Source of the DNA: Atrichornis clamosus
Taxonomy: Eukaryota > Chordata > Aves > Passeriformes > Menuridae
Assembly: GCA_013400975.1 (NCBI GenBank)
Contig: WBMZ01011926.1
Coordinates: forward strand, 1 to 64,000
Reading direction: 5' to 3'
Length of the DNA: 64,000 nt
A program made the position numbers and the translations under genes. Shown here piece by piece: positions 23,420-36,815 of this stretch. The notes under the pieces were generated by a model. The model saw only the letters and a program-made list of their open reading frames with translations, made no database searches and was not told where the DNA came from. How positions within the stretch are numbered: position 1 is the first letter of the stretch; each line of letters opens with the position of its first letter.

Positions 23420-26400
23420 GGGCTTTTTAGATACTCCCTTTTAGTTGTAATCTGCTTGTGTTCAAGAATGAAAAACCCACAAGCCTCGAGCTGAAGCTCA
23501 GACAAAACCAATTTTTTCAGTTTCTAAATCCTTTCTAAGTAGGTACAGGACTTATAGTATTAATTATTTTCCTACTAAGCCAGTTTAATTAATAAGATAT
23601 TTAGAGGAAGGGCATGCTGGGCTAAGAGCAGCACTGAATGATAATAACAGATGTTATACTAAAGCTATGGAACATGCTGCCTTTCTTTAATACATATCTT
23701 CCTCCCAAACAAGTGTCGTACATTTAAGTGCATAACCTGCTATGCTACTGCTGATCAGATGGTGAAAAAAATACAAGCACTTAGATGCAGAACTCATTAG
23801 GATCTAACAGCCTGAACAATGAAATGCTTTACTCAGTCTGTATTTCTCTGGCAAAGATTGCCAGTTCTTTTATGAAGGATTTTCTTTTCAAGCAGAAAGC
23901 TGGTACAAAGTAAATTCATTCACTCTCCACTGAGAAGGAATCCATTCACAGCAGAGGCTAAATATAAACCTCTGAATTAATCCTTGATTCACAAGAACCG
24001 TGTAAATTCTGTGATGGGAAAAAATGAAATATAATTAATATTTAAGAAAAGATGTATTACTTCATTAGTGATTTTTCTTGGTGATTAACCTAATTTTTTT
24101 CATTTGTACAACCTTCCAGGAGATTAGAAATAAGCATTAAGCCCTCTTTATGGGATCTACTTATGCCAGAAACTAGTTACTGTAACGAATTCATCCACTC
24201 TCCAAGAAACTCTCAGTTACTAGTTTATAGAAATGAGCCTATGTGTATTTTATGGTATAAGTGTACAGATTTTGCCAGTGTGCTCTGCAGTACGCCGTTC
24301 CTCTTATGCTTTGATGAAGAAACAGTGGGAAATGTTTTTATTAATGTTTCTGAGCTGGTATTTTTGAACTCGTCCCTTAGGAGTTGCACCCCTCTGCTGT
24401 TCAAGCAGAGTTTTTCTCTGTGGCAGACCCATTAAGATCAAAAAAGGCTTGACAGGGTCAGGAGCAGTTCCTGCCCCTCCATTCTGGAAATCAAACACAG
24501 TTTTGTCTCATCCCTTTAACAGGCTGCTGTGCTGTGTGATGGCAGTGGCTGTGGGCTGCTCCTCCAGCCAAGAAGGTGAAGCTCTCTGCTGCCTCTGTGC
24601 CAAGCACTTCTGTTGCTCCATTAACCAGCCAAAGAGGCACTTATGTAGTCAGGACATGTAACCTTTCTGTCCTTCCCATCCAAGACTAAAACATCTCGTA
24701 TGAACTATTCCAACCTGCATCCATATGAGGGAATTATAAATTAATAATAAATATTATTATACAAGATAAAAATAAACCAGCCTCCTTTGCAGAACTTGTC
24801 ACGTTGCTGCTTAAACCAAAGGGCGGACTTAATAAACAAGTCCTGCCTTTTTCATTTGACAATCAAAATGAAACCCCAGTCTATGCTGGTCAGTTGGATC
24901 TTAACCTTGCTTTTTTCTGAGGTTGCCCTTGGCCTTTGTCTTAAAAAGCACTGGGGGATGCTTTGCATGAATTCTTCCTTTCAAAGGCCACTATAATTTT
25001 CACAATGATTTTAGGAAGCAAAGGTTGTTATAGGATGGAGCTGAGTGCAGAAACTCTCTGGTGCATTAATTGTATGTGTTTTCAATAGGAACCTGCTTTG
25101 CTAATAATTCAGATTGAATAATTAGAAACAAGTAAACCAATTTATTTGCACAGTGTTTAGATAAACAACCATCAATGTTTTCTTTAAACTTGTAAGTAAG
25201 GAGAGATTTTGAAATGTGATGTATAAAACATGTTACATCATCTTGAAATTTTTCCAACTATGTAGACCTTCTTAAAAATCAAATGGAGCAGGACTCACCT
25301 GATATAAATTTTTACAGTGTGGGCTTCTGCCTCTGAGTTGGCCTCCTTACAAACTAAGAGCAAGTCTTGGGCATGATTAACCTCAGACTAACGTGAGCAT
25401 CTAAACCAGACTGAACTGCACCTTGGAAGTGCCTATTAGGCTTCACTGACTGTAAAGGAAGTTAAGGGGGAGTAGCTGACATAAAGATGCATAAAAATAG
25501 GGCTGAATACACTCCTGAAATCAAAATTGACTGAAGACAGTAGTTTTAAGAAAAGAAATGCTGCTGTAGATTGAAGTCTTAGAGCTGAGGAAAATGTAGA
25601 TGCGTCAGCTCACAGAGAGCTCCATTAATTTTGGGATTGTTTTAGTGACTGTGGCATGACACCCAGCACTGCTGCTGTGAGCTTGGGGTTTGACCACTGT
25701 CACAACATAACTTGGTTGTAATAACTGTTTTGCTTTGCCCAGTGCTGAATATGAATTTTGCTTGGCTTCAAATATGAATAAGTCTCTTGAAGCCTGAGAG
25801 AAGTAAAAGTATTCCAAGAGGTTTCTGAATCTTTGAGATTTAAAGTTCCTTACAGAAGTTTTGAGTCTCTCTAGTATCATCCTGGATTTTCCTGTAAGAG
25901 TACCATCTACAAAATCTAATTCAGACAGATTACTACCTAGAAAGGATTAGGAGCCGCTTTTTGTCTGTGTGTCCGCCCATGACATTTCTTGTTCTGACTG
26001 TAGCCTAGCACTCCCATTCTATGAGATAACAAAATAAGTGAACAATAACAGGGGAAGGATGGACTAGTATTAAAGGTTAAGCTTGCTTTGAAAAAGTGTA
26101 CAGAAGTACCTCCCAAGATCAGCTGACCAAATAAATCCCCTTCAGTATGTGAATCACTTGGAAAACTTCTACGGCATGTGCTACAAGACAAACTAATAAT
26201 ACAGGAAAAAACCCAGTTGATGTCACACTCAAGAGTAACTCAAAACATTATTTAAGCAAACCAGTATCATCATTATAGAGGTGGAAAAGTGAGGTACAGA
26301 CAAGTTGAAACAACTTGGCTTGTCACCTGCTGTATCAGTAGCAAAGCATGAACAGTACCTGTTCTGTGATCAGGGGCCAATGTTCTAGGCTAGACAATTA

Positions 26401-28875
26401 CCCTTGTAGACTTAAAATTTGTTACTCTATAATTAAGGCAAATAAAATAAAAGGAAAAAGACTCAAAACCAAAATTAAACACCACCCCGTCAAATGATTA
26501 ATTTTATTTTATTTCATTTCCAGTCTTACAAGTACAACTGGATTTATTTTATTTTATATTATGATTATATAAAAGCACAGAGAAGATCATGTCAGGGCAT
26601 CTTGCTTCCACTCAAATTCAGACCAGCTCAGGACACTGATCCATTTCCAGTCAGAAGCACTGGTCTGGGAGCATGGTAAATCTTCATTTGCGACAGGCGA
26701 GCCTTTGAAATTGCACAGTAAAATTATACACATTCCTTTGAGAGTGAAGGATCAAATCTAAAGTTCCTAGTTACTAACCAGAAGAGTTTAGGAAGTATAA
26801 CAGTTGGCACACCCGGCAATCAAAGATAATTATTCAATCATCTCTTCCTTACTGATTGAGACAGAAAGTAAAACTGAGGAAGAAGCTGAAATCAGCCTTA
26901 AGAAAACTCTAGACTTGTACTGACCACTACTACACGTAAACTGCCAGAGGACAGACTTGGGAGGAAAGTGGATGCAAAGTCAAATCCGTAAACACAGAAT
27001 TGCAGGAGCTAATCAAAATACTGCAGACCACACTAAGTGAGATCACAATACAGTAACACAACTCAGAAATACAGTACATATATAAAAATTCAGCTAAGAC
27101 AAGGAAAGGTAGAGAAATGAAATCTAAACAACTCTACCATAATAGTTCTTAATTCTTTCTGAACTAAAGAAATCAGAAATCTAATCCAAGAACAGATGGA
27201 TGGCATTTTTTTCATACAGAAGGACTGAAAAAAAATCAAAGAAGGTGTCTTCCGAGGGAAAGAACTAAACTTCAAGTTACATCCAAAGAAACCCAACATA
27301 ATGGATTTCACAGGCCAAGCTGAGTGAGCCTGGCAGAAGATGAATGCATGGAAACAGGAGATAAAACAAGAACTCTTGACAAACATAACAAAAGCTGTGT
27401 GTTTGGAAAAAAATACCCGTAAGAAAGTAGATTTGACAAGAAAACAAGATTGTAAACACCTTAAGAAAAATGTTACCACCCTCAGTGGCCTAGCTAATAA
27501 ACAGCAAAACAGAACTCCACTGTGTCAGCAAATTGTGATAATCTATCAATAGGATTTTGGAAAGACTTGCATTTTTATACCTTTTATACATAATTGCCTT
27601 TATAGTCACACTTGAGAATTACTGTACAAGAAGTTACAGAGAAATTCGGAAAGTTGATCAGAATACTGAAAAACTGAAGAAAATACATTCCTTCTGTTCT
27701 TCCCTCTGAATTGCTGCATAGTGTTTTTATGAATTCTTAGGTAGTACTAGCTCAAGAACTAGAAAGCCCAGCCACCAATAAGTGTTGCTTTCCACAGCTT
27801 AATGAAAAAGGAGGCACTGTATCTTAATTAAAGAAATTTGCAACAAGGTAATATAGCATATCTTAGAGTACACCTGCTCTGCAATTACAGTGTCACTGCA
27901 GAGTGGAAAGCCATACCCTGGGCACTCTGAGACTTCTTAATTTAGGCATCAAAAACAGTAGCGAGGGGGTGGTTCTGACTTATTTGAAGGCTTTCATCCA
28001 AGCAAGAAGCCTGGCAGGCTGCAATAGCCCCTGCTGAAGTCCAGACCGCTACCAGCACTCTAAGTAGCTATAGTTATGTCGATAAATTGACCACAGCGAT
28101 TACCACCAGAGTTCTTACTGCCATGAGGTTATGTCCTAAGCACCAGCAAAAGGCAGCTGATGCAATCTCCATGATAGGGCATCCATTTACATTTTCACAA
28201 ATTATGGTTTCTCCTACACGCTTCTGTGTAATAACATGCAGAAGTTGTAATGTCAGAGAAACACTAAGAATATGAGTTCTACTCATCAAGCCTTTGCAAC
28301 CAGACTAGATGAGTGATTCCATCTGAAAAAAAAAATATAGGAGCATCAGCAGCAGTTGTACATCCAAAAGAACAGCTGCTTTTTACAAGTGACTCAACTT
28401 GCTTCAGGCACCTCGCAGTCTCAGATTTCTGTATGTACAACAACTATGCTGAAAGCAAATTAGTGAAGAGATAGCTGTGTTTCCTTTACCCTGAGAAGGT
28501 GGTGCCCAGACTGATGATACTGCAGTAGGGATCTGCAGTGTCATCTGTAACAGCACAAATGTCTATTGGCAATATTCTGCAGCATAATAGTTCAAGGGAC
28601 CTTCCTCAGAGCAAAAACCATGGTGGGCATCGTGAGAATAAGATAACGACTCCTGCGACTCTCTGGAGAGTTCTCTCCATAACAGAGTTTATACATGGCA
28701 TATAACTAACTGGGCAAGCTGCTGCTGTTGGATTTGCTCCTCATCAGACAACACATCCAGATAGCAAAATACAGAGCACAGTTTATATAAAGAAGACTAG
28801 CAGATGTCAGGAAACTGGATTCTCCAGAGTAACTTTTAAAGGTGAAGGAGTCAGCTTTCCTGGGATGAAAAAAGG

Positions 28876-28887
28876 AGGGGGGGGGAG
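28876..28887 (+). repeat. G-rich run
   Basis: A short purine run (AAAGGAGG followed by nine or ten G, then AGAAA) lies in intron sequence. Confidence 0.75.
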
Positions 28888-30308
28888 AAATTTTGAGATA
28901 AGCCCAGAATGTGGCAGGCTGGTGATAAGAAGGGAGAAGAATGCTTGGACAGATCACCTAGAGATGATAACCAAGCTACTGGCCAGTATTTGGTCCCCTT
29001 GTTTGCCAAGTGGGAGGATCACCTTGGTGATAGAAAAGAGCTTTTCGTGGTAAGACAAGCAGCACAACTCTTTCTATAGCAACAGCCAACTGCTGTGTAG
29101 TTTTACAGCTTGAGTTTACCTTACAGCTGTAACTTTACAAACATATATTGCCTGGTACCCACTGCCGGACAGGTGTGTAAATCCAGTGTTTTACTCCCTA
29201 ACAAAATCCTATTTTGGCTACATTGAAAAAAGCTTGGTCCACTGAATGCTCCTGTTTCACCAGATAGGTATTTGAGATAATTAGAAGAAAAATTCACACA
29301 TTACTCAAACACTGTTGCAGCAAATTATAGTTTTCCACTTACACTGGGATAATCAGTACACCGTAGCCTCCCAAACTGACACACAAAAAAGATAGAGAGT
29401 TGTATATTTGTGTCCACATGTACACCTACTAAAAATAAATCATACAAAGCACATCTTGCAACTAAGAAATACCTACTTAAATCAGAAGTTGGCTTAGCAC
29501 AGTTTTGAGAGAGATGTTATGAATATTTCATATACTTCTCAGAAACCATCACTACTGTTAAACACCCAGAAAATCTCGACTAAGCACACACAAATTAAAA
29601 ATGCATTTGTTATTGGAATGAACTGGCATCAACCCTTCAACACAGACCTCTGTTAGGAGCCAAACAGGAAATCATTCATTTTATGCTTGATTATAGGAAT
29701 GACTGAATCAGAAAGCAACAAACACTTCCTCCAAAATAAGAAGATTCTTGAATTGCAGCTGTAACGCCATCCAGCAATTATATTTGGATGATATTTCCAG
29801 CTTGTGCAATGGCACTATCTGGCCCGTACATAATGCTGAAAAAACCCCAAAGTGCCAGCGTCTTATCTCCCAAAATAGTGCAGTCTGCTTTCTGGCTGGG
29901 TAGCTGGTAACAGTTCAAGCTACAGTAAAGGCCCACCACGCAATTTCAGCATGTTTTGCATGTTCAGAGTCTTGGTCTTATTTTTTTTGCTTCTTTGGGG
30001 TGAAAAAGATAACATTCCCAGATGGAGGGAAACTTTCCATTATACATGGCAGCCCTCTGGAATCAACAGACTGAAAAAAGACCATACTGTGATTTCAGTT
30101 ACAGTAACATGAATGCAGAACAGCTTCATAAGAATTTGGCATGCACCACTCTGCTTGTAGTATGAATTATTCCATTATTTCACTAGGAGATATTAAAAAA
30201 TCCCCACCAAGGATGAAATTATTTTATGCCCCTCTACAGCAAGTGCTTAAGTTATCTGAGAGAAAAAGGAATTTTTACACTTAGTATTATATGTTACTTT
30301 AGTGCTTT

Positions 30309-30321
30309 TTGTGTGTGTGTG
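30309..30321 (+). repeat. Short GT dinucleotide repeat
   Basis: GTGTGTGTGTGTG occurs between T-rich and A-rich sequence. It is short. Confidence 0.85.
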
Positions 30322-30619
30322 CAAAAACAAAGTTATGATGCTTGTCTGGGATGGAGAAACAGAGAAGAAGATACTAAATATATTTAGAAGGTAACAGTTT
30401 CAAATTGAAGTATTGATATAAGAAACAGAGTTGAAAAATAATAGGCAGGAAGGACAATGAAGTGAAGGAGATATGATAATAGTCTGGACATTTTTTACAG
30501 TGTAATCACATTATAAATGTAGATAATATTGTCAGTCTCACATCGCAGTATTCCAGTGTAAGTGTCCCTGCTTTCCAGAACTTAATTAAGTTTTTCTGTT
30601 CAATGTGTAGAAAACCAAA

Positions 30620-31645
30620 CAGAAAAATGGTAGATTCATAGATGATCTAAGGTTAAAAGCCATGGTACAGAAGGATAAAGGCCATGGTAAACAAGACAAA
30701 TATTTTTCACAGCAGTGCTAATTCTGAAGAGCTTCAGCAGAATTGCAGAGTGAAACTGTTCTTTACAAGGAGCTGTGGAAGCCTTTCTAAAAGGAGTGTC
30801 ACTTGGAGAACTTTTTAAAGAAATCAATAAAATGGAGAGCAGCAAACTGCCAAGACCAGACAGTTTTCTTCCTAGAGTTCCTCAGGAAATCAAGTATGAA
30901 CTAGTAAGCGTGACATGTAACCTAGGTAAGATAGAAAAGTGGGAGATGGCAAATAGAAGGTTGCTATTCTTAACAGTCTGAAAGTCAGCTGGGAATTAGG
31001 GACCAGTAAGCCTGGCTCCCACACTACCAGTCTGGGAACATTTACATAGAATATAGATAGAAACTGCACATCTAGAACAGAAGAGAGATGAGAGAAGAAT
31101 CATCCTGGGTTTGAGGTGGGAAGTTCATAGAAGTCAATGAATGAAGATGCTTTGTTCCATGTTGGCATCTTCAGAGTTTCAAAACCCCCATGTTCAGGTC
31201 ATTGGAAGAATTAAAATTGCATTAGATAAGAGTGATCATCCTCTAATGGAATAGTAACATGTAGAAATCAAAAAGGAATGCCCCACACATAATCAGAGGG
31301 ATGTAGCACTCCCTTCTGTCTTCTTCACAAAGACACAGTCTAGAAAGGCTGATAATAGGAAGATGACAAAATTTGCTCACTGCAGTCAAAACTAAGGCGG
31401 ACTGCAAAGAGCTACAAAAGATCTTATGATACTAAATGATGTGTGATAAAATTCAACATTGATAAGAGCAAAAAAAGACTTTTGGGAAAAGGCAGCCCTA
31501 ACTCTATGCACTTAACAGCTATATTAGTCGTTCCCACTCAGAAGACAATGCCTGGAAACTCTGCAGAGAATTATCTGAAAACATCATCCAGTGCTTCAGG
31601 CAGGAAAAAAAGGCATCAGAAATTTGAAATTATTAGGAAATAAAT
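30620..31645 (+). mobile_element. Degraded CR1-like LINE, reverse-transcriptase region
   Basis: Around 30834-30900 the plus strand reads like the start of a CR1/L3-type reverse-transcriptase domain: the frame at 30775-30981 gives MESSKLPRPDSFLPRVPQEI, resembling the LINE motif SSKxPGPDGxxPRVLKE. At 31385-31620 it again matches ancient CR1 copies: GGCGGACTGCAAAGAGCTAC, AAAATTCAACATTGATAAGA, and TCTGAAAACATCATCCAGTG. The intervening part is diverged and has stops and gaps, so it is a non-functional relic. The left boundary is approximate. It is much older than the CR1 3' fragments elsewhere in the window. Confidence 0.72.
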
Positions 31646-33965
31646 ACAGCCCCTTTGTGCTAGCATACTAGTCTATAGCTAACACAAATCTGGGTATCTG
31701 TCTCCAGAAAGATACATCAGAACTAAAAAAGTTATGAAAAAATAGAAAAAGAATGAGTAAAGGGATGGAGTATCTTGCAAAGTAATAAAGAATAATAGTG
31801 GAACTGCATTTTTCGCCATCTCTTTTATCGCAAGGTCCTGTTTCTCCTGATACTCACAAAAATACATGGTAACTGTCACCTAGGCTGTGCTCTGTGTGAA
31901 CCAGATCCTTCCCTTGAAGGAAAATTGAGTCACAAAACAAAATAGACAACATCAGTACACATATTCTACATATCCTTTGGTGGGAGCTACACCAGACAGG
32001 GCTTGCTTGGCCCGGCATAGCCCTTCAAAGAATCCCCACAGCCCTTGTTTCCAGATCCAGAGATGAGTGGAAACTCATGCCATAAGGACTTTTGCCTACT
32101 GAATGCAGGAGGTGGCCTTTGGCAGCAGCGTGAGCTCCTGCTCTCATGCAGTGTGGTCCCAACCCACTGCTCCAGATCTGGGGCCATTAACAACACAGAG
32201 ACATGCACCACGTGCCCCCGGGACCACAGGCCATGCTAGAGCAAGCACGGCTACAGCAAGGACAGAAGTCAACAGGGAACACAACAGAGGTCTGTAACAC
32301 CATGAATAGTCATTCACTCATTTATGAAACGCCAGACATAAAGAGCACCCAACAAAATGATCAGGGTGCAACCGAAAAAAAAGCTGCTTTTTGTGCACAA
32401 TGTCTTTTTCCATTGTGGAATTATCTGCAAGAGACATCCATTAAGGTTAAAAGCGTAACTTGGTTCCAACAACACAAAGTGATGGAGGATAAATCCACAC
32501 ACGGCCCCTTAACTTGGATGCAGCTTTTAGCTTACAAAATACTAAGTGCTGCAATCTGATTTCTTAAGTCAGGAGACAGATAAATAGATACTTACCCTCT
32601 TTCTTGCATATAACATAACCATTGACTGCAAGAAAAGATACTGGACCACCATGGGCTTTGGTTTGATCTACTGTGTCTCTCCGGGAGTACAGTTATTTTT
32701 AAAGGGTATGTTTCATGAATCAAGAGAAAACATTCTCGATCCTAACACACAAAACTATTCAATTATCTAATTGTCAGGAAATGTGCAAAGGCAGCTGATT
32801 TGCCTTTGAAAGAAACTTGAATTTTATCTCCTTACCATGCATGTCAGGGGATTTTTCTTGTATGATTAAATCAGACCTGTTAAGTAATACAGAGTTCAAC
32901 ATGCTGACATCCAAAAGTACAAAAATGGATTCAGTTTTCATGGCCTGTGTAGTGCTGGTTGCAAAAGTAGCTTACTAGCTAGTATGGCATCCAGGTTTAG
33001 AACCCTTTTTCAACATAGGCTTCAAGATTTTTCAGTCATTAGTTTCTGAGAATGCTAAGACTTCTTTTATTTTACTTTGTTTCAGTTTTAGGAAGTACAA
33101 GAGTGTGTGCTGTATTTAACATTGGATAAATACTAATTATTATTAATTGCTTTCTGACAATGAAGTATGTGAAGTGACAGTGGAATGTGAACCTGAAATC
33201 TGAAATTCTGCCCAGACTTGGGTTATGACCTGACTGAAGATGGTTTTTAAATGGAGAATAAAGTTGACTTGTTCTGCAGATCTTGACAAATACTTCACGA
33301 AAGAACCAAAGAGATACTACAAATCACTGCTCCGGGGCAATTACAAGTTTGATCAAAGTTGACACTATCTTGAAATATTTTTCTGAAGATTATCAAAATG
33401 CCATTATGTTGTTATAAATACATTAATTTATTACTGATGCAGTTTCAAATTTCAGATATAAGTGAAGAAATAATAACAATTTAGTGATTAACTGTACCTA
33501 AATATTCTTCTATTCCAACTTTATCCTGGTCTTTTTTAACATAAGTAAGATTTGGATGATTTATTTTTGTGAAATTTCACTTATTTCTGTTGCATAACAG
33601 CAATAGCTGTCAGTCTATTTCTACCATCATAATTAGTTGCTGTGGAGATGGCTGAAATATCATGGATTATTATAATTGCAAATGAGGAATAAGCAGCAGG
33701 AAAAGATGACATTGATAATGTGCAAATATTGCAAGGTTCCTTGAAACTAGTTGACTACAAGATATTTGAATTTGCCATAGTAATGAGGCTTACAGAATAT
33801 GGGGGTGGTGAACATTTCAGACGAATACACTGTGAAGAAACACGACAGTTACATATGATGGTATCTTAAATTTAGCTCAATGTTAAAGCAAAATTATCAT
33901 GCAACCCATACATCTTACAATTTTATTACATATAATTTTGCTTAAGGTCTATAGAAATTCACCTT

Positions 33966-33987
33966 TGTGCTATGTGCTATGTGCTAT
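33966..33987. repeat. Tandem repeat, 7-base unit, three copies
   Basis: TGTGCTA is repeated three times and followed by T. The array is flanked on both sides by TTCACCTTT, which suggests a small local duplication around it. Confidence 0.85.
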
Positions 33988-34574
33988 TCACCTTTATTAT
34001 TATGAGGTAAAAAAAACCACAGCAGTAATCCATAAAATCAGTAGGTGTTATCCTGAACTAATCTCTGGCAGATAGATGAAGGAGAAACAGGTGTTCAAGT
34101 ATCTGCATGAAAAGTAGCTAGAATTATCCCTTTGACATTGTTCTTTAAAAGGCAGGAATCATACTGTATCTTCCACTGGAGACTAAGGAACCTCTCGGAG
34201 AGAGAAACGACTAAGTAGACAAAAATAAAATTCCTGATGTATTATTTTACAACAGAAGTCCTTTACATTGTGTTGTCTTTTGTTGCAGGGCTGGCTGGCA
34301 GTCCAGCCTGCACCTCAGAGCAGCAGAACTGACTGTGCGTAATGATGCTGCCTTCACACAGACACTGTGTGCGCTTCCAAAATGACAGCATTATTAAACC
34401 TTTGCCTTTTCTGCCTCAGTAGCGTGAAGCAACTGTCCTGTATTGAAAAAAAATTCCCCAAATTATGCTTTTATGAAGAAACAAACCTTTTAAAGCTTGA
34501 CTGAGCTAAATACTGAGTTAAATACTCTCTTATGTATTGCTGTTAAGAGCCAAGTTGCTGCATTCTGAAACGTG

Positions 34575-34612
34575 AAGGGAAAGTGAGAAGCATTAAGGGA
34601 AAGTGAGAAGCA
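34575..34612. repeat. Tandem repeat, 20-base period, two copies
   Basis: AAGGGAAAGTGAGAAGCA occurs at 34575-34592 and again, identically, at 34595-34612, separated by TT. Perfect identity points to a recent duplication. Confidence 0.9.
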
Positions 34613-35395
34613 GCTCTTCGTAAAACAAGATGTCTTACCCTTTCTGAGCACAGCCAAGTGACTGATATCAGAATTATATTCCCTAAACTTCCAGGCCATT
34701 ATTTGGATAGCTTTTTAAACACCAAACAAGTATCCTGGCATCTTATTAAGATGATAAAGATAACTTATGTGGACTGACCTATGGATGGTTGAGCCTAGAA
34801 TATCAATGTACTTTTACGGATTGAACAACCAAACACCAAGTGCTTTTGGTATCAATAAAACTTCTCAATTCAAAGACACTGGAATAGAATGTGTGATGGT
34901 GAACTAGTACATTCCATTCTGACTCACCCTATGTTCAGAGAGGAGTTCTCATCAGCCACTTAAGAAGGCAAACCCCAAAACACCCTCACCTGCTGTTTTA
35001 TCCATCTAATGCACCTTTTGAAGGCGCTGTGGCTGATGTGATAGTCTGATAATTAAGATAGTTTGATGTGAGTCCTCTTGCTTTTAAACTTAAGGGTTAA
35101 TGAAACAAATATAAAGCTGAAAATGTACTCATCTGGAAATTTTCTTCTCTATGTTGGTCAAACTAGAGACTGCACATCTCCCATCCTTTCATAAAGGATG
35201 TGCAGTGTCTACCTTTTACTTCTACATGGTGAATAAAACCATAAAACACATAGCTGCATACTGCAGTATTACACATCAGAATGGGTCTGAGAGATGCTTT
35301 AATAACACTGTGAAAAGAACAAGTTTTATCAAGAACTTTTTATAAATCCAATTCAATTGAAAATTATAAGCCTCCTACTGTTACGTCAGAAAAAT

Positions 35396-35757
35396 ACTAG
35401 TACAGTTCTGTGCCCAGTTTGGGACTCCCTGGCACCAGAAAGAGGCTGACCAACTGGAGCAAGTCCAAGAGTGACTCCCCACGGCAGCGGAACATGATGT
35501 GCAAGAGGAGCCCAAGGGAGCTGGGTGAAGTGAGGAAGTGAAGGCTGAGGAAGAATCTGATGTCACTACCTGGTGTGTGGGTACAGCAGAGGCAGAGCCA
35601 GCCTCCTCCTGGAGCTACAAGAAGAAAAGACAAGCGGCAATGGACAAGTTGCAGCAAAGGAAATTCTGATCAAATACAAGCAAAATACATGCTACACGCT
35701 AAGTGTAGGCAGATGTTGGAACAGGTTTCCCAGAGTCTTCATGTCTGTCCATTCTAA
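35396..35757 (+). mobile_element. CR1 LINE 3' fragment, diverged
   Basis: The segment begins CTAGTACAGTTCTGTGCCCA and GTTTGGGACTCC, followed by GCACCAGAAAGAGG. This corresponds to the CR1 section 'gtgtccagttctgggctccccagcacaagaaagac'. It continues through AGCAAGTCCAAGAG and GGCAATGGACAAGTTGCAGC and ends with TGGAACAGGTTTCCCAGAGT, matching 'ggaacaggctgcccagag'. It lacks the terminal part with the octamer repeat. It is non-coding and truncated at both ends. Confidence 0.82.
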
Positions 35758-36700
35758 TATTTAAAAGTTGATTGAGAAACTGACAGAAACTCGAGAGATG
35801 ATCATGCTTTCAGCAAGGTTTGCCCAGATATGCTCCAGATGTCTTCCAGTCTGTATTAGTCCATCATTTCTATTTAACAAAAATTGAAAGTGCTGGAGCA
35901 CGCAGAGACATGCCACACTGGTGGATCATGCTGATACCACTAACTGCTGTTGGGTATTGTGTGATACCAGCACTTTTAGTGCTTTTGCACTAAAAGGATA
36001 AAAGCCTTAAAAGCTGCACTGCCATCCTTATGTTTATTTGTGTACAAACAAAACCACACCACTTCAACTGAAATCAACTGAAGTTTTGCTTCTTTTCAAC
36101 TTTGAGCCTTTTCTTGCACTGCAGCCATACTGCAGCACACCATATGCATCCCAAAGGCATCACACCACAGATCCCTCTTGTCCTGTCAGCAGCCCTGTTG
36201 AACACAGTAGTGACAATCCAGTGCACTCTGCTTTATAAAAAGTCCACGTTAGTAATCTTAGGGCAGAATATTCATAATGTTTAGAAAGGAAAATGCCTTC
36301 AATCTCAGCCAGTGTAAATTTTAATTAGGCCGGGTTTAAGCCTGGTTCATGGCAATGAGATTCAAACTACTATTTTAACAATAAATCCAGAGAAAACTAG
36401 AAAATAAAAAAAAAGGGTTTTTTTCCCTCCTGGAATTCGGACAACATTATTGTGGTTTTGAAGGCTGTATCTAAGAAGAAAGCCAAGGGCTAAACATGGT
36501 AGAAGGAATGAATGTATGAAAATCACTGAGTAGTTACTGGGTGGGCTTATTTTGTAGGCATCTCGTGTGTGTTGTTTAAGTAGCAAAATCCTTCAGGACT
36601 TAAAATCTGCTTAGCCTTATCTTGAATATTTTGGAGCTTAAAGAGCCTTTTTAATCTTTTCTGTTAAACATCAAGGAGAACTCAGGAAGGTGTGTCTGCT
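35758..36700 (-). other. PHACTR1: Long PHACTR1 intron between two CR1 pieces
   Basis: It holds two adjacent small hairpins near 35951-35996. The rest is unremarkable intron sequence with chance reading frames. Confidence 0.75.
35973..35996. repeat. Perfect inverted repeat, 10-base arms, 4-base loop
   Basis: CTTTTAGTGC (35973-35982) and GCACTAAAAG (35987-35996) surround TTTT. A smaller inverted pair, GGTAT and ATACC, lies directly upstream at about 35952-35968. Confidence 0.85.
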
Positions 36701-36815
36701 AATCACAGAATTGTAGAATGGTTTGAGTTGGAAGTGACCTTAAAGGTCATCTAGTTCCAACTTCCCTGCTATGGGCAGGGACACCTTCCATGAGACCAGG
36801 TTGCTCAAAGCCTCA
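36701..36815 (-). mobile_element. CR1 LINE 3' end, short fragment
   Basis: On the plus strand it reads AATCACAGAATTGTAGAATG, GTTTGAGTTGGAAGTGACCT, TAAAGGTCATCTAGTTCCAA and then GGGCAGGGACACCTTCCATG, AGACCAGGTTGCTCAAAGCC. This is the reverse complement of the avian CR1 3' end, including the decayed terminal octamer repeat, so the element points to the minus strand. Only the last 115 or so bases are present, as is usual for 5'-truncated CR1 copies. Similarity to the consensus is high, so it is younger than the relic at 30620-31645. Confidence 0.93.

Larger units (their letters stand above)
21057..30619 (-). other. PHACTR1: Long PHACTR1 intron, first 9.6 kb
   Basis: This is intron sequence upstream of the RPEL exon. 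It is AT-rich with scattered short chance reading frames. It includes a C/A low-complexity run (22731-22780), a TA dinucleotide repeat (23390-23419) and a G run near 28876. I looked for the upstream basic exon (the [20 protein letters not shown] region) on the minus strand and did not find it here. Confidence 0.8.
31646..35395 (-). other. PHACTR1: Long PHACTR1 intron, segment between CR1 relics
   Basis: The segment is AT-rich except at about 31980-32300, which is more GC-rich and carries overlapping chance frames of 62-118 codons without recognisable domains. It contains a 7-base tandem repeat at 33966-33987 and a 20-base tandem repeat at 34575-34612. No exon or RNA gene was recognised. Confidence 0.75.

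Noticed and set aside
31987..32559. GC-richer patch with several overlapping frames, considered as a possible LTR fragment or exon
   Set aside because: I could not match it to any repeat or protein family, and no TG/CA ends or polyadenylation signal were found.
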